From NCBI GenBank assembly GCA_017307855.1, contig JAFKGD010000001.1, positions 558,001 through 622,000 of the forward strand: a stretch of 64,000 nucleotides of DNA, written 5' to 3'. Position numbers and translations under genes: made by a program. Below are positions 44,440 through 54,513 of this stretch, piece after piece. This DNA is from Burkholderiales bacterium. Its GTDB lineage: Bacteria; Pseudomonadota; Gammaproteobacteria; Burkholderiales; Burkholderiaceae_C. Position 1 is the stretch's first letter. Each line of letters begins with the position of its first letter. The notes beneath the pieces were generated by a model. The model ran no database searches. It was not told the DNA's origin and saw only the letters and a program-made list of their open reading frames with translations.

Positions 44440-45603
44440 TCAGCCGCCGCGCCGGCGTGGCGCATTGACGTAGCTCGCATTGCCCAGCCCCGTGCCGATG
44501 GTGAGCACGGCCCAGCGCTTCACGTCCTGCATGAAGGGCAGTTCCGACAGGCCCTGCACCACGGCGTCGTTGTGCATCAGCACCTGCACGGGCGCCTTGT
44601 CGATCACGGGCAGGCGTTCACGCAGCGCGGTGGGCAGGTGGAAGGTGTCGGATTCCCAGTCGCCCGGCAGGTTCTGCGTGCCGCGCGCAATGGTGCCGTC
44701 CTCGCGGATCAGCCCCGGGCAGGCAATGCCAACGAAGGGCGCCAGCTTGAGCTCCTTGCGTTCGGCGTAGGCCACGCCTTTGTGCAGCAGCTTCGCCAGC
44801 CGGTCGACGAGCGCAGTGCGGCTGGGCTTGTCGTCCGCGTGGCGCCATTTGTCGCGCCACACCACATCGGCGCGCGAGAGATCCTTGGCCTTGTCGCGCC
44901 GAAAGCGCACCACGCCGCAGCGCACGTTGGTGCCGCCGATGTCCAGCGCCAGCAGCGCGTCGTAGTGTTCGATGAAGTGCGCCGGCGCGAGATGCACCCA
45001 GCCGATCAGGCCCGCATCGTCGGTGTCGTGGCAGATTCGGCCGAGTTGCACCGGCAACTCCTGCACGTCGCACAGCGCCGCCGCCTGCAGGATGGCGCGC
45101 TCGCCCACTTCGCTTTCCGGAAAGCCGCCGCCGACGACGATGCGCTGCACCCCCTGCCACGACTTCTGCCGCATGAAGCGCTGGATCACCTGCGTGAGTT
45201 CGACGGCGAAATCCTCGATGGCGCCGCGCACCAGATCGCCCGCCTCGGTGGCCGGGTCGGAGCACAGGGCCTTGTCGAGCCGCTTCTTCGACAGCGCCCT
45301 CGAGGCCTTGGCACCGAAGGGGTCGGCACGCCCGTGCGCACGGCGGCGCTGGCGCCAGCCCTCGAGCACGGCGCGGAAGGCACTCTGGCTGGCCCGGTCT
45401 CCGACGAAATCGTCGCCATCACGCACTTCAAGGTTGTAGCCGGCGATCCGCACCGCATCCAGCGTGTGCATGCCATGGTGGGCGCCGACGACGCTGGGGG
45501 TGTGGCGCGCCCGTGGCGCGGTGGAAGCTCGGTTGGAGTTGGGCATGGATCCGGGCAGGTTGGCGGTGACCCGATGCTGCCGCGCATGGGGCACGCCCTG
45601 CAT
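44440..45603 (-). CDS. ROK-like sugar kinase with circularly permuted motif order
   Basis: 387 residues. ROK kinases normally start with the phosphate motif D-I-G-G-T and end with helices around I-V-x-G-G-G. Here VQRIVVGGGFPESEVGERAILQAAAL (GGG at 158-160) precedes LLALDIGGTNVRCGVV (Asp221). CPGLIREDGTI, the catalytic HNDAVVQGLSELPF (Asp346) and TIGTGLGNASY follow and end the protein. No CxCGxxGCxE zinc motif is seen. All parts seem present but in rotated order. AGGGGGG lies 8 bp before ATG 45603; ATG 45546 is possible. It may phosphorylate glucose or another hexose. It converges on the OTU gene. Confidence 0.75.
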   Translation of the reverse strand: MQGVPHARQHRVTANLPGSMPNSNRASTAPRARHTPSVVGAHHGMHTLDAVRIAGYNLEVRDGDDFVGDRASQSAFRAVLEGWRQRRRAHGRADPFGAKASRALSKKRLDKALCSDPATEAGDLVRGAIEDFAVELTQVIQRFMRQKSWQGVQRIVVGGGFPESEVGERAILQAAALCDVQELPVQLGRICHDTDDAGLIGWVHLAPAHFIEHYDALLALDIGGTNVRCGVVRFRRDKAKDLSRADVVWRDKWRHADDKPSRTALVDRLAKLLHKGVAYAERKELKLAPFVGIACPGLIREDGTIARGTQNLPGDWESDTFHLPTALRERLPVIDKAPVQVLMHNDAVVQGLSELPFMQDVKRWAVLTIGTGLGNASYVNAPRRRGG

Positions 45604-45689
45604 CGGCGCAGCCCCCCTGCCTGTGTAGGAGAGCAGCCAGCGCGACGCACTACAGTGGATACCAGGCCGACGCTCACAGGATCCATCAC

Positions 45690-46502
45690 ATGTCCATCAC
45701 CACCCACCTGCTCATCATCGACCCCCAGAACGACTTCATGGACGTCGAGCGCGCCGCCCTGCCCGTCGCCGGCGCCACGGCGGACATGGCCCGGCTGGCC
45801 GCGTACATCGACGCGGCGTGCGGACAGTTGGCCGACATCACCGTCACGCTCGACTCGCACCACAGCGTGGGAATCGAGCGCCCGGCCCTGTGGCGCACGG
45901 GCGATGGCGGCGACGTGCCGCCATTCACACCCGTCACGGCCGCCGACGTGCGCTCGGGCCGCTACGCGCCGCGCGACGATTCGGCCCTGCCGCGTGTGCT
46001 GGCCTACCTCGAAGCGCTGGAAGCCGGTGGCCGCTACACGCTGATGGTGTGGCCGGCGCACTGCGAAATCGGCACCTGGGGCCACAACATCGAGCGCGGC
46101 GTGCGCGACGCGTGCGCGCGCTGGGAAACGGCGGCGCTGCGGCCGACGCGCAAGGTGTTCAAGGGCATGAATCCTTGGACGGAGAACTACAGCGCGCTGC
46201 AGGCCGAAGTGCCCGATCCCGCCGACCCGGCCACGCAACTCAACACCGCGCTGATCGCGGCACTCGACGCGGCCGACCGCATCGTGATCGCGGGCGAGGC
46301 CAGCAGCCACTGCGTGCGCGCAACCTGCGAACACCTGGCCGACCACCTGCCCTCGGGCCGCGTGGACAAGATCGTGCTGCTGCGCGACTGCATGAGCGCG
46401 GTAGGCGGCTTCGAAGGCCCGGCCAGCGACTTCCTCGCCCGCATGCAGGCGCGCGGCGCGCGCGTGACGACGGCGGCGCAAGCCTTGCAGTTGCCGGGCT
46501 GA
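45690..46502 (+). CDS. Isochorismatase/nicotinamidase-family cysteine hydrolase
   Basis: 270 residues. The catalytic triad of the family is visible: Asp in LLIIDPQNDFMD (near residue 11), a Lys in TRKVFKGMNPW and the nucleophile Cys in AGEASSHCVRATCEHL. The metal-side segment DITVTLDSHHSVG holds the His pair seen in nicotinamidases. It is longer than PncA (about 215 residues) through a central insert. It stands alone, divergent from the ROK gene by 86 bp. Nicotinamide or another amide is the likely substrate class. Confidence 0.85.
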   Translation: MSITTHLLIIDPQNDFMDVERAALPVAGATADMARLAAYIDAACGQLADITVTLDSHHSVGIERPALWRTGDGGDVPPFTPVTAADVRSGRYAPRDDSALPRVLAYLEALEAGGRYTLMVWPAHCEIGTWGHNIERGVRDACARWETAALRPTRKVFKGMNPWTENYSALQAEVPDPADPATQLNTALIAALDAADRIVIAGEASSHCVRATCEHLADHLPSGRVDKIVLLRDCMSAVGGFEGPASDFLARMQARGARVTTAAQALQLPG

Positions 46503-46532
46503 TCCTGCGGCCCGATCCTGCGCGGCGACGCG

Positions 46533-47969
46533 TCAGGCCAGCGTGTACGCCGTCTTCACCACGGTGAAGAACTCCTGCGCATAGCGTCCCTGCTCGCGCG
46601 GGCCGTAGCTGCTGCCCTTGCGGCCGCCGAAGGGCACGTGGTAGTCCACACCCGCCGTGGGCAGGTTGACCATGACCATGCCGGCCTGCGAATGGCGCTT
46701 GAAGTGGGTGGCGTATTTGAGGCTGGTGGTGGCGATGCCGGCCGACAGGCCGAACGGCGTGTCGTTGGCCGTGGCCAGGGCTTCCTCGTAATCCTTCACG
46801 CGGATCACACTGGCCACCGGGCCGAAGATCTCCTCGCGGTTGATGCGCATCCCGGCCGTGCTCTCGCTGAACAGCGCGGGCGCCATATAGAAGCCATCGG
46901 CGGCGAGTTTCAGCCGCTCGCCGCCCACGGCCAGCGTCGCGCCTTCGCTCTTGCCGATCTCGACATAGCTCAGGTCCTGCTCGAGCTGCGCCTGGCTGGA
47001 GACGGGGCCGATGTCGGTGCCTGCCGCGCGTGCGTCGCCCACCGTGATCTTCGCCATCCGCTCCTTCATCGCGGCGATGAATTCCGGATAAATGCCTTCG
47101 GTGACGATGAGGCGACTCGAAGCCGTGCAGCGCTGGCCGGTGGAGTAGAACGCGCTTTGCACCGACAGCTCCACCGCCTGCGCCAGATCGGCATCGTCGA
47201 GGATGACCTGCGGGTTCTTGCCCCCCATCTCCAGCTGCACCTTCTTGAGGTTTTGCGCGCACTGCAACGCGATGCGCCCGCCCACCCCGGTGGAGCCCGT
47301 GAAGCTGATCGCCGCGATGCCCGGATGGTTGACCAGCTTGTCGCCCACCACGCTGCCCCGGCCCATCACCAGGTTGAACACACCGGCCGGGATGCCGCTC
47401 CTGTGAATGATCTCGGCCAGCACCCAGGCGCAGCCCGGCACCAGGTCGGCCGGCTTGAGCACCACGCAGTTGCCGAACGCCAGCGCCGGCGCGATCTTCC
47501 AGGCCGGGATGGCGATGGGGAAGTTCCACGGCGTGATGAGGCCCACCACGCCGATCGGCTCGCGCGTGATCTCCACGCCGATACCGGGCCGCACCGACGG
47601 CACGACCTCGCCCGACAGCCGCAGGCATTCGCCCGCGAAGAACTTGAAGATCGCCCCCGCGCGCGCCGCCTCGCCGATGCCTTCGGCGCGGGTCTTGCCT
47701 TCTTCGCGCGCCAGCAGGTCGCCCAGCTCTTCCTTGCGCGCGAGGATCTCGTTGCCAATGCGGTCGAGCGCATCGCTGCGGGCCTGCACGCTGCCCGTGC
47801 TCCAGGCCGGGAACGCTGCCTGCGCCGCGGCGACGGACGCGTCCACCTGCGCCGCGTCGGCCTGCGCGTACTGGCCGATCACGTCGGACAGATCACTGGG
47901 GTTGAGGTTGTCGCTGTAGCTGCTGCCGGCCAGCCACTGGCCGCCGATCAGGTTGTCGAACTTCTGCAT
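46533..47969 (-). CDS. Aldehyde dehydrogenase, probable 2-oxoglutarate semialdehyde dehydrogenase
   Basis: 478 residues. ALDH residues are clear: TPWNFPIAIPAWKIAPALAFGNCVVLKPA (NAD(P) site), SFTGSTGVGGRIA, general base Glu in VQLEMGGKNPQ and catalytic Cys in STGQRCTASSRL. ATG 47969 follows GGAG at 8 bp. The gene lies in the hexarate cluster with gudD, kdgD and garD, where the last step oxidises 2,5-dioxopentanoate to 2-oxoglutarate with NAD(P)+. The substrate is deduced from context; the family is certain. Confidence 0.9.
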   Translation of the reverse strand: MQKFDNLIGGQWLAGSSYSDNLNPSDLSDVIGQYAQADAAQVDASVAAAQAAFPAWSTGSVQARSDALDRIGNEILARKEELGDLLAREEGKTRAEGIGEAARAGAIFKFFAGECLRLSGEVVPSVRPGIGVEITREPIGVVGLITPWNFPIAIPAWKIAPALAFGNCVVLKPADLVPGCAWVLAEIIHRSGIPAGVFNLVMGRGSVVGDKLVNHPGIAAISFTGSTGVGGRIALQCAQNLKKVQLEMGGKNPQVILDDADLAQAVELSVQSAFYSTGQRCTASSRLIVTEGIYPEFIAAMKERMAKITVGDARAAGTDIGPVSSQAQLEQDLSYVEIGKSEGATLAVGGERLKLAADGFYMAPALFSESTAGMRINREEIFGPVASVIRVKDYEEALATANDTPFGLSAGIATTSLKYATHFKRHSQAGMVMVNLPTAGVDYHVPFGGRKGSSYGPREQGRYAQEFFTVVKTAYTLA

Positions 47970-48068
47970 GCGAGGACTCCGGTAAGGGAATGAAGGAAGG
48001 CGCCGCACACGCGCGACATGCGGACGTGCTGACGTGCTGACGTGCGGTTGGCCGGTGACCGCGGGCCG

Positions 48069-49424
48069 TCAGCGCACCATGCAGGGCCGCTTGGGATCGA
48101 ACTTCCAGCCCGGAATGAGGTACTGCATGGCGATGGCGTCGTCGCGCGCGCCCAGGCCGTGCTGCTGGTAGAGCGCGTGGGCGCGTTCGACCGCGCCCAT
48201 GTCCAGCTCGACACCCAGGCCGGGCTTCTTCGGCACCTCGACGAAACCTCCGCGGATGGTGAGCGGGTCTTGGGTGAGGTACTGGCCGTCCTGCCAGATC
48301 CAGTGCGTGTCGATGGCCGTGACCTTGCCCGGCGCGGCTGCGCCCACGTGCGTGAACATGGCCAGCGACACGTCGAAGTGATTGTTGGAATGCGAGCCCC
48401 ACGTCAGGCCCCAGTCGCGGCAGGTCTGCGCCACGCGCACCGAGCCCGACATCGTCCAGAAGTGCGGATCGGCCAGCGGGATGTCGACCGACTGCAGCGC
48501 CAGCGCATGCACCATCTGCCGCCAGTCGGTGGCGACCATGTTGGTGGCCGTGGGCAGGCCGGTGGCGCGGCGGAACTCGGCCATCACCTCGCGGCCCGAG
48601 AAGCCGTCCTCGGCGCCGCACGGGTCTTCGGCATAGGCCAGCACGCCGCGCATGTCGCGCATGAGGCGGATGGCGTCCTTCAGCAGCCAGCCGCCGTTGG
48701 GATCGAGCGTGACGCGGGCCTCGGGAAAGCGCTCGTGCAGAGCCGTCACGGCCTCCACCTCGGCCTCGCCGGCCAGCACGCCGCCCTTGAGCTTGAAGTC
48801 GTTGAAGCCGTAGCGCGCATGCGCGGCCTCGGCCTGGCGCACGATGGCGGCCGGGTCCATGGCCTTCAGGTGGCGCACGCGGGCCCAGTCGGTGTCGCCG
48901 CCGGCTTCGTCGCCAGGCTTCACGTAGGGCAGATCGGTGCGTGCCGCATCGCCCACGAAGAACAGGTAGCCCAGCATCTCCACCCGCTCGCGCTGCTGGC
49001 CCTCGCCCAGCAGCGCGGCCACAGGCAGGCCCAGGTGCTGGCCCAGCAGGTCGAGCAGCGCCGATTCGATGGCGGCCTGCGCATGGATGGCCACGCGCAG
49101 GTCGAACGTCTGCAGCCCGCGCCCGCCGGCGTCGCGGCTGGCGAAGGCGCGCTCGGTGGCCTGCAGCAGCATGCGGTAGTTGCCCACGGGCTGGCCCACC
49201 AGGTAGGGCGCGGCGTCTTCCAGCGTCTTGCGGATCGCCTCGCCGCCCGGCACTTCGCCCAGGCCCGTGCGGCCGGCGTTGTCGGTGACGAGCAGCAGGT
49301 TGCGCGTGAAGAACGGCGCATGGGCACCGCTCAGGTTCATCAGCATGCCGTCGCGGCCGGCGACGGGGATGACGCGCAGTTGCGTGACGATGGGGGTGTC
49401 GGTGGCGAGGGAGACCGGGCTCAT
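48069..49424 (-). CDS. gudD: Glucarate dehydratase
   Basis: 451 residues, close to characterised GudD. Enolase-superfamily signatures include [41 protein letters not shown], the Lys pair in [14 protein letters not shown], metal ligands in [10 protein letters not shown] and [16 protein letters not shown], and the catalytic His in [13 protein letters not shown]. It dehydrates D-glucarate to 5-dehydro-4-deoxy-D-glucarate, the substrate of KdgD nearby. The terminator of the upstream Bug gene separates it from that unit. Confidence 0.95.
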   Translation of the reverse strand: MSPVSLATDTPIVTQLRVIPVAGRDGMLMNLSGAHAPFFTRNLLLVTDNAGRTGLGEVPGGEAIRKTLEDAAPYLVGQPVGNYRMLLQATERAFASRDAGGRGLQTFDLRVAIHAQAAIESALLDLLGQHLGLPVAALLGEGQQRERVEMLGYLFFVGDAARTDLPYVKPGDEAGGDTDWARVRHLKAMDPAAIVRQAEAAHARYGFNDFKLKGGVLAGEAEVEAVTALHERFPEARVTLDPNGGWLLKDAIRLMRDMRGVLAYAEDPCGAEDGFSGREVMAEFRRATGLPTATNMVATDWRQMVHALALQSVDIPLADPHFWTMSGSVRVAQTCRDWGLTWGSHSNNHFDVSLAMFTHVGAAAPGKVTAIDTHWIWQDGQYLTQDPLTIRGGFVEVPKKPGLGVELDMGAVERAHALYQQHGLGARDDAIAMQYLIPGWKFDPKRPCMVR

Positions 49425-49445
49425 GGCGATTGCGTTGATTGAATG

Positions 49446-49478
49446 AAAAGCCGGCCGCGCTTTGAGCGCGGTCCGGCT
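49446..49478 (-). terminator. Rho-independent terminator between the Bug gene and gudD
   Basis: On the minus strand AGCCGGACCGCGC pairs with GCGCGGCCGGCT around TCAAA, then TTTTC. One mismatch in the stem. It lies 22 bp past the Bug stop codon. Confidence 0.75.
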
Positions 49479-49500
49479 GTGTGACGGGCGCCGCGCGCCC

Positions 49501-50487
49501 TCAATCTGCGGAAATTTTTCGTGCTTCGATCAGCTGTTTCCAGCGGTTGTACTCGCGCAGCTGGAAAGCGGCCATCTGCTCGGGCGTATTGGCCACGACT
49601 TCCAGGCCCTGGTCTTCCATGCGCCTCCTGATGGCCGGGTCGTTCATGGCGGCCACGGCGGCGTCAGAGAGCTTCTTCTTCACCGCTGGCGGCAGGTTCT
49701 TCGGACCGGCGAAGCCCTGCCACGAATAGACCTCGGCGCCGCGCACGCCGGCTTCGGCCAGCGTGGGCACGTCGGGCAGCACGGGCGAGCGCTTGTCGCC
49801 GGTCACCACGATGGGCCGCAGCTTGCCGGCCTTGATGTGCTGCAGCACCGAGTTCACGTTCTGGAAGGAGAAGTCCACCTGGCCGCCCAGCAGGTCGTTG
49901 ATGGCCGGGCCGCCGCCCTTGTAGGGCACGTGCACGCCCTGCGTGCCGCTTTGCTGCCAGAACATCTCGGCCGAGAGGTGGTCGGACGAGCCATTGCCCG
50001 AGCTCGCGAAGCTCACCTTGCCCGGGTTGGCCTTGAGCAGCGCCAGCACCTCGGCCAGCGTCTTGGCCGATTGCGCGGGGCCGGTCACGAGCACGTTGGG
50101 CGCCTGCACGGGCACGGTGATGTAGTCGAAGTCCTTCGTCGCGTCATAGGGCACGCCCTTGAGCAGGTGCGGCGCGATCACGAAGGTGCCCAGCGACGAG
50201 AACAGCAGCGTGTAGCCGTCGGCCGGCGAGCGCAGCACCTGGGCCGCGCCGATGGTGCCGGTGGCGCCGGGCTTGTTGTCGATCACGAAGCTCTGGCCCA
50301 TCTTCTCGGCCATGTGCTGCGTCATCACGCGGGCGATCGCATCGCTGGCGCCGCCGGGGGGAAACGGCACCACCACGGTGACGGCGCGTTCGGGATAGCC
50401 GGCCTGCGCCTGGGCAGCGGGCATGACGGCGGCGAGCCCTGCGGCTGCCACCAGCGTGGCCGCGAGGGTCTTGGCGAATTTATGCAT
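49501..50487 (-). CDS. Bug/TctC-family extracytoplasmic solute-binding protein
   Basis: 328 residues. The signal peptide is [20 protein letters not shown], cleaved near AAQAQA. The Bug fold follows: [69 protein letters not shown] and [24 protein letters not shown]. It lies between kdgD and gudD, so its ligand is probably glucarate, galactarate or a related acid. No tctA/tctB genes are adjacent; those at 61.4-63.5 kb are on the same strand but about 11 kb away. Confidence 0.92.
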   Translation of the reverse strand: MHKFAKTLAATLVAAAGLAAVMPAAQAQAGYPERAVTVVVPFPPGGASDAIARVMTQHMAEKMGQSFVIDNKPGATGTIGAAQVLRSPADGYTLLFSSLGTFVIAPHLLKGVPYDATKDFDYITVPVQAPNVLVTGPAQSAKTLAEVLALLKANPGKVSFASSGNGSSDHLSAEMFWQQSGTQGVHVPYKGGGPAINDLLGGQVDFSFQNVNSVLQHIKAGKLRPIVVTGDKRSPVLPDVPTLAEAGVRGAEVYSWQGFAGPKNLPPAVKKKLSDAAVAAMNDPAIRRRMEDQGLEVVANTPEQMAAFQLREYNRWKQLIEARKISAD

Positions 50488-50621
50488 CTGTCTTGTCTCC
50501 TGTCTTGTGTGCGTTGAAAGCAAGTCCGCGGGACATGCACGCATGCGCATGCGCGGCTGCGGCGTAGGGCGGATCTGGGCCCGCCTTGGTCGTGTCGATC
50601 CGGGGTGCGGCTGGCCTGCGC

Positions 50622-51545
50622 TTACTGCGGGCCGAGCTTCGCGATGAGCTTCTCCAGCGCTGCGTACTCGGCCGGCTTGAGGTCGGTGAGCGGCGGGCGC
50701 ACCGGGCCCGCACCGTGGCCCACGATCTGCGCGCCCGCTTTCACGATGCTGACGGCGTAGCCCTGGCCCTGGTTGCGGATCTCCAGGTAGGGCATGAAGA
50801 ATTCGCGCAGCAGGCGGTGCTGCGTGGCCATGTCGTCGGTGCGCACGGCTTCGTAGAACTGCATCGCCGTCTTCGGGATGAAGTTGAACACCGCCGACGA
50901 ATACACGGGCGTGCCGAGCGCCTTGTAGGCCGCGGCATAGACCTCGGCCGTGGGCAGGCCGCCCAGGTAGGCGAAGCGGTCGCCCATCTTCATGTAGACC
51001 GAGCTCATGAGCTCGATGTCGCCGATGCCGTCCTTGAAGCCCACCAGGTTGGGATTGCGCTCCGCCAGGCGCGCCAGGGTGTCGGGCATCAGCTTGCTCT
51101 GACCGCGGTTGTAGACGATGACGCCGAACTTCACGCTCTTGCACACCGCCTCCACGTGCGCGGCCAGGCCGTCCTGCCCGGCTTCGGTGAGGTAGTGCGG
51201 CAGCAGCAGCACGCCGTGCGCGCCGGCCTTCTCGGCCGCCTGTGCACATTCGATGGCGAAGCGCGTGGGACCGCCGGCGCCCGCGATGATCGGCACCTTG
51301 CCGCGGCAGGTGTCGACCGCGGTCTTGATGATGGCGGGGTACTCGCTGCCCGTGAGCGAGAAGAACTCGCCGGTGCCTCCGGCCGCGAACAGGGCCGTGG
51401 CGCCGTAGGGGGCCAGCCATTCGAGCCGCGCGGCGTAGCCCTTCGCGTCGAAGTCGCCGTTGGCATCGAAGTCGGTGAGCGGGAAGGACAGCAGGCCGCT
51501 GCCCATGATGGATTTGAGTTCTTGGGGGTTCATGAAGTCGCTCAT
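50622..51545 (-). CDS. kdgD: 5-dehydro-4-deoxyglucarate dehydratase
   Basis: 307 residues, DapA/NAL-type barrel. The Schiff-base Lys is in [16 protein letters not shown] and the Tyr in [12 protein letters not shown]. The glycine loop is [19 protein letters not shown]. It converts 5-dehydro-4-deoxy-D-glucarate to 2,5-dioxopentanoate plus CO2 and water. Two in-frame ATGs (51545, 51533) are possible; neither has a strong ribosome site. It follows the TRAP genes by 51 bp and is probably in their operon. Confidence 0.93.
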   Translation of the reverse strand: MSDFMNPQELKSIMGSGLLSFPLTDFDANGDFDAKGYAARLEWLAPYGATALFAAGGTGEFFSLTGSEYPAIIKTAVDTCRGKVPIIAGAGGPTRFAIECAQAAEKAGAHGVLLLPHYLTEAGQDGLAAHVEAVCKSVKFGVIVYNRGQSKLMPDTLARLAERNPNLVGFKDGIGDIELMSSVYMKMGDRFAYLGGLPTAEVYAAAYKALGTPVYSSAVFNFIPKTAMQFYEAVRTDDMATQHRLLREFFMPYLEIRNQGQGYAVSIVKAGAQIVGHGAGPVRPPLTDLKPAEYAALEKLIAKLGPQ

Positions 51546-51596
51546 GGGGAACAGTGAAGACGGTGGGGGGAAAATACGTGGCAGCGGACCTTGGAG

Positions 51597-52880
51597 TCAG
51601 AGGCCCAGCGTGCGCGGCAACCACAGCGAGATCGCCGGCAGGTAGGTGATGAGCATGAGATCGATGGCCATCAGCACGAAGAAAGGCAGCAGCGCCTTGA
51701 CCACGGTTTCGATGGGCAGCTTGGCCACTGCACTGCCCACGAACAACACCGTGCCCACGGGCGGCGTGATGAGGCCGATGCCCAGGTTGACGATCATGAT
51801 CATCCCGAAGTGCACCGGGTCCACGCCGACGGCGGTGACCACCGGCAGCAGGATGGGCGTGAGGATGAGCAGCAGCGCCGCCATGTCCATCAACGTGCCC
51901 AGCGCCAGCAGCAGGATGTTGATCAGCATGAGGATGACGATCCTGTCGCTGGTGAATTCGGTCAGTGCGGCCGTGATCTTCAGCGGGATCTGCATCAGCG
52001 TCATGATGTAGCCGAAGCTGGCGGCGAAGCCGATCAGGATCATCACGATCGACACGGTCTTCACCGTGCGGTGCATCAGCCGGGGCAGATCGCGCCACTT
52101 GTAGTCACGGTAGATGAACATCGTGACGAAGAACGCCCACAGCACGGCGATCGACGCCGATTCGGTGGCGGTGAACACGCCGGTCAGGATGCCGCCCAGG
52201 ATGATGACCATGGTCATCAGGCCCCACAGCGCATCGCCGGCGATGCGCAGCGCTTGCCCGATGGGCATGGCCTCGCCCTTCGGGAAGTTGCGCTTGCGGG
52301 CCACGATCAGGCAATAGACGGCCAGCGTCAGCCCCAGCAGCAGGCCCGGGAAAACACCCGCCATGAACAGCGCGGCGATGGAGATCGAGCCTCCGGCCGC
52401 CATCGAATAGATCACCGCGTTGTGGCTCGGAGGGATGAGCGTCGCCTGGATCGATCCGCTGACGGTGAGTGCCGTGGCGAAGTCGCGTGGATAGCCCTTG
52501 CGCGCCATCTCCGGGATCATCACCGAGCCGATGGAAGCGGTGTCCGCCACCGACGAGCCCGAGATGGCGCCGAAGAAGGTGGACGCGAGGATGTTGACTA
52601 GCGACAGCCCGCCGCGCACGAAGCCGACAAGGACGCCGGCGAAGGCCACCAGGCGGCGCGACATGCCGCCTTCGGCCATGATCGCGCCGGCCAGCACGAA
52701 GAACGGAATGGCCAACAGCGAGAACTTGTTGACGCCGCTGGCGATCTGGATCATCACGGCGTCGATGGGCAAGTCGATCCACAGGGCACCGACGAGCGCC
52801 GACAGGCCCAGCGAGTACGCCACGGGCATGCCGATGAGAATGAGCAGCACGAAGCTGCCGAGCAAGACAAAGGCATCCAT
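51597..52880 (-). CDS. TRAP transporter large membrane subunit (DctM)
   Basis: 427 residues, the typical size. Signatures include GMPVAYSLGLSALVGALW, KFSLLAIPFFVLAGAIMAEGGMSRRL, TIDTASIGSVMIPEM-like SSVADTASIGSVM, SGSIQATLIPPSHNAVIYS and the C-terminal MIVNLGIGLITPPVGTVLFVG. It forms the Na+-driven channel for a sugar acid, judged from its location among uronate and hexarate genes. It starts 1 bp after dctQ. Confidence 0.93.
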   Translation of the reverse strand: MDAFVLLGSFVLLILIGMPVAYSLGLSALVGALWIDLPIDAVMIQIASGVNKFSLLAIPFFVLAGAIMAEGGMSRRLVAFAGVLVGFVRGGLSLVNILASTFFGAISGSSVADTASIGSVMIPEMARKGYPRDFATALTVSGSIQATLIPPSHNAVIYSMAAGGSISIAALFMAGVFPGLLLGLTLAVYCLIVARKRNFPKGEAMPIGQALRIAGDALWGLMTMVIILGGILTGVFTATESASIAVLWAFFVTMFIYRDYKWRDLPRLMHRTVKTVSIVMILIGFAASFGYIMTLMQIPLKITAALTEFTSDRIVILMLINILLLALGTLMDMAALLLILTPILLPVVTAVGVDPVHFGMIMIVNLGIGLITPPVGTVLFVGSAVAKLPIETVVKALLPFFVLMAIDLMLITYLPAISLWLPRTLGL

Positions 52881-52881
52881 G

Positions 52882-53412
52882 TCAGTTCACCGCCGGGGCT
52901 TCTTCGACCTGGTGGTCGTAGGTGACGACGGCACGGCTGTGCTGGGCGCCGAACACGATGCGCTCGAGCACGAACAGCAGCGTCACGAGGCCGCCGATGG
53001 GCACGGGCGCATAGGTCAGCCCGACCGGCACTGCCGGCAGGGCCGCCAGCGACTGGCCCATGGTTTCCATGCTGAGCTTGGTGCCGTACCAGAGCATGAA
53101 GAGGCTGACGGCAAGCATCAGCACGTCCACCGCGCGCGCCGCCGCCGACCGCAGCGCCGGCGGCAGGCGATCGGTGAGCATGCCCACGGCGATGTGGGCT
53201 CCGGCCCGGTAGCCCGCAGCCGCGCCGATGAAGGTGAACACCACCATCAGCAGGATCGCGATCGGCTCGGGCCACTGGGCTCCGAAGCCGAACACATATC
53301 GGGTGACGACCCCGACCGGGATGATCAGGCTCATGCCCAGGATCGACAACCCCGCCACCCAGATGCAGGCCAGGTAGACGGCGTCGAGCGCACTGTGGAC
53401 CGTGTTCTTCAT
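52882..53412 (-). CDS. TRAP transporter small membrane subunit (DctQ)
   Basis: 176 residues with four membrane helices: YLACIWVAGLSILGMSLIIPVGVVTRYVFGFG, PIAILLMVVFTFIGAAAGY, AVDVLMLAVSLFMLWYGTKL and VPIGGLVTLLFVLERIVFG. The GVVTRYVFGFGAQWPE segment is a DctQ hallmark. It lies between the binding protein and DctM genes (40 bp and 1 bp gaps). Confidence 0.92.
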   Translation of the reverse strand: MKNTVHSALDAVYLACIWVAGLSILGMSLIIPVGVVTRYVFGFGAQWPEPIAILLMVVFTFIGAAAGYRAGAHIAVGMLTDRLPPALRSAAARAVDVLMLAVSLFMLWYGTKLSMETMGQSLAALPAVPVGLTYAPVPIGGLVTLLFVLERIVFGAQHSRAVVTYDHQVEEAPAVN

Positions 53413-53452
53413 GATGCGTGCTGCAGCCTTTTGTCGTGCTCGTGCGTCGGCC

Positions 53453-54436
53453 TTACTTGACGGCGGCGATGCGCGCCATCAGGTCGGCGTAGGGCGCGCC
53501 GTACTTGGCGCGCACCGGCGCCGTCGCGTCGTAGAAGGGCTTCTGGTCGATAGCTATGAACTCGACGCCGGCGGCCTTGAGCTTGGCGATGTTGTCGGCC
53601 ACGCTCTTGTCCCACAGCACTCGCTGCTCCATCTGGGCCTCGCGGCCGAACTTCTTGACCATGCCCTGCTCGGCAGGCGTCAGCTTGTCCCATGCCACCT
53701 TCGACATGACCAGCATCTCGGGGATCATCAGGTGGTTCGTCTGCGTGTAGTACTTGGCGCCGGTGGTGAAGTGGTTCGAGGTGAACATGCTGGGCGGGTT
53801 GTTCTCGGCGCCGTCGATCACGCCGGTCTGCAGTGCGCTGTAGACCTCGCCATAGCCCATCGAGATGCCGTTGCCGCCCAGCGCATTCATGGTGTCCACG
53901 AACAGCGGGTTGCCCATCATGCGGATCTTCTGGCCCTTGAGGTCGGCGATGCTGCGCACCGGCTTCTTGGTGTAGAGGCTGCGCGAACCGCCGTCCTGCC
54001 AGGCCAGTGCCACGAGGCGCGCCGGGCTGGCCGTCACCTTGTCCAGGATTTCCTGGCCGATCGGTCCGTCGATCACGGCGCGCATGTGCGCCTCGTCGCG
54101 GAACACGAAGGGCATGTTGAACACGTTGACTTCAGGCACCACGGCACCGACCGGGCCGAGCGACGTGCGCAGGATCTGGATGGCACCGATCTGCGTCTGC
54201 TCGATCATGGTCTTCTCGTCACCCAGCACGCTGCTGGGGAACATCTGCATCTTGTACTTGCCGTTGGTGGCGGCTTCGAGCTTCTTGCCCATGGCTTCCG
54301 TGGCCACCACGGTGGGATATCCGGGCGGGTGCACGTCGGCGGCCTTGAGCACGATCTGCGCACTGGCGAGCATCGGCAGCGCCATGGCGAGGGCGGCCAG
54401 CAGGCTGGTCTTCACGAGTTTTCTGCGAACGGTCAT
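53453..54436 (-). CDS. TRAP transporter substrate-binding protein (DctP), probable uronate/hexarate binder
   Basis: 327 residues. The signal peptide is MTVRRKLVKTSLLAALAMAL, cleaved near LASAQ. The mature protein starts IVLKAADVHPPGYPTVVATEAMGKKLEAATNGKYKMQMFPSS. The ligand carboxylate is usually held by an Arg; candidates are in KGQKIRMMGNPLFVDTMNALG. It is followed by dctQ, dctM and kdgD. DctP proteins in this genomic setting bind glucuronate or galacturonate, which fits the udh and lactonase genes upstream. Confidence 0.92.
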   Translation of the reverse strand: MTVRRKLVKTSLLAALAMALPMLASAQIVLKAADVHPPGYPTVVATEAMGKKLEAATNGKYKMQMFPSSVLGDEKTMIEQTQIGAIQILRTSLGPVGAVVPEVNVFNMPFVFRDEAHMRAVIDGPIGQEILDKVTASPARLVALAWQDGGSRSLYTKKPVRSIADLKGQKIRMMGNPLFVDTMNALGGNGISMGYGEVYSALQTGVIDGAENNPPSMFTSNHFTTGAKYYTQTNHLMIPEMLVMSKVAWDKLTPAEQGMVKKFGREAQMEQRVLWDKSVADNIAKLKAAGVEFIAIDQKPFYDATAPVRAKYGAPYADLMARIAAVK

Positions 54437-54513
54437 GGTCTTGTCTCCTGTTGAAATTCGATCTCTGTTGCAAGCATGGGACGCCGGCACCTCGCCGGCA
54501 GGAATTCCGCGCC

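Noticed and set aside
50488-52098. Upstream extension of the Bug gene's reading frame to 52098
   Set aside because: It covers kdgD and part of dctM in the wrong frame. The signal peptide starting at 50487 marks the true start.
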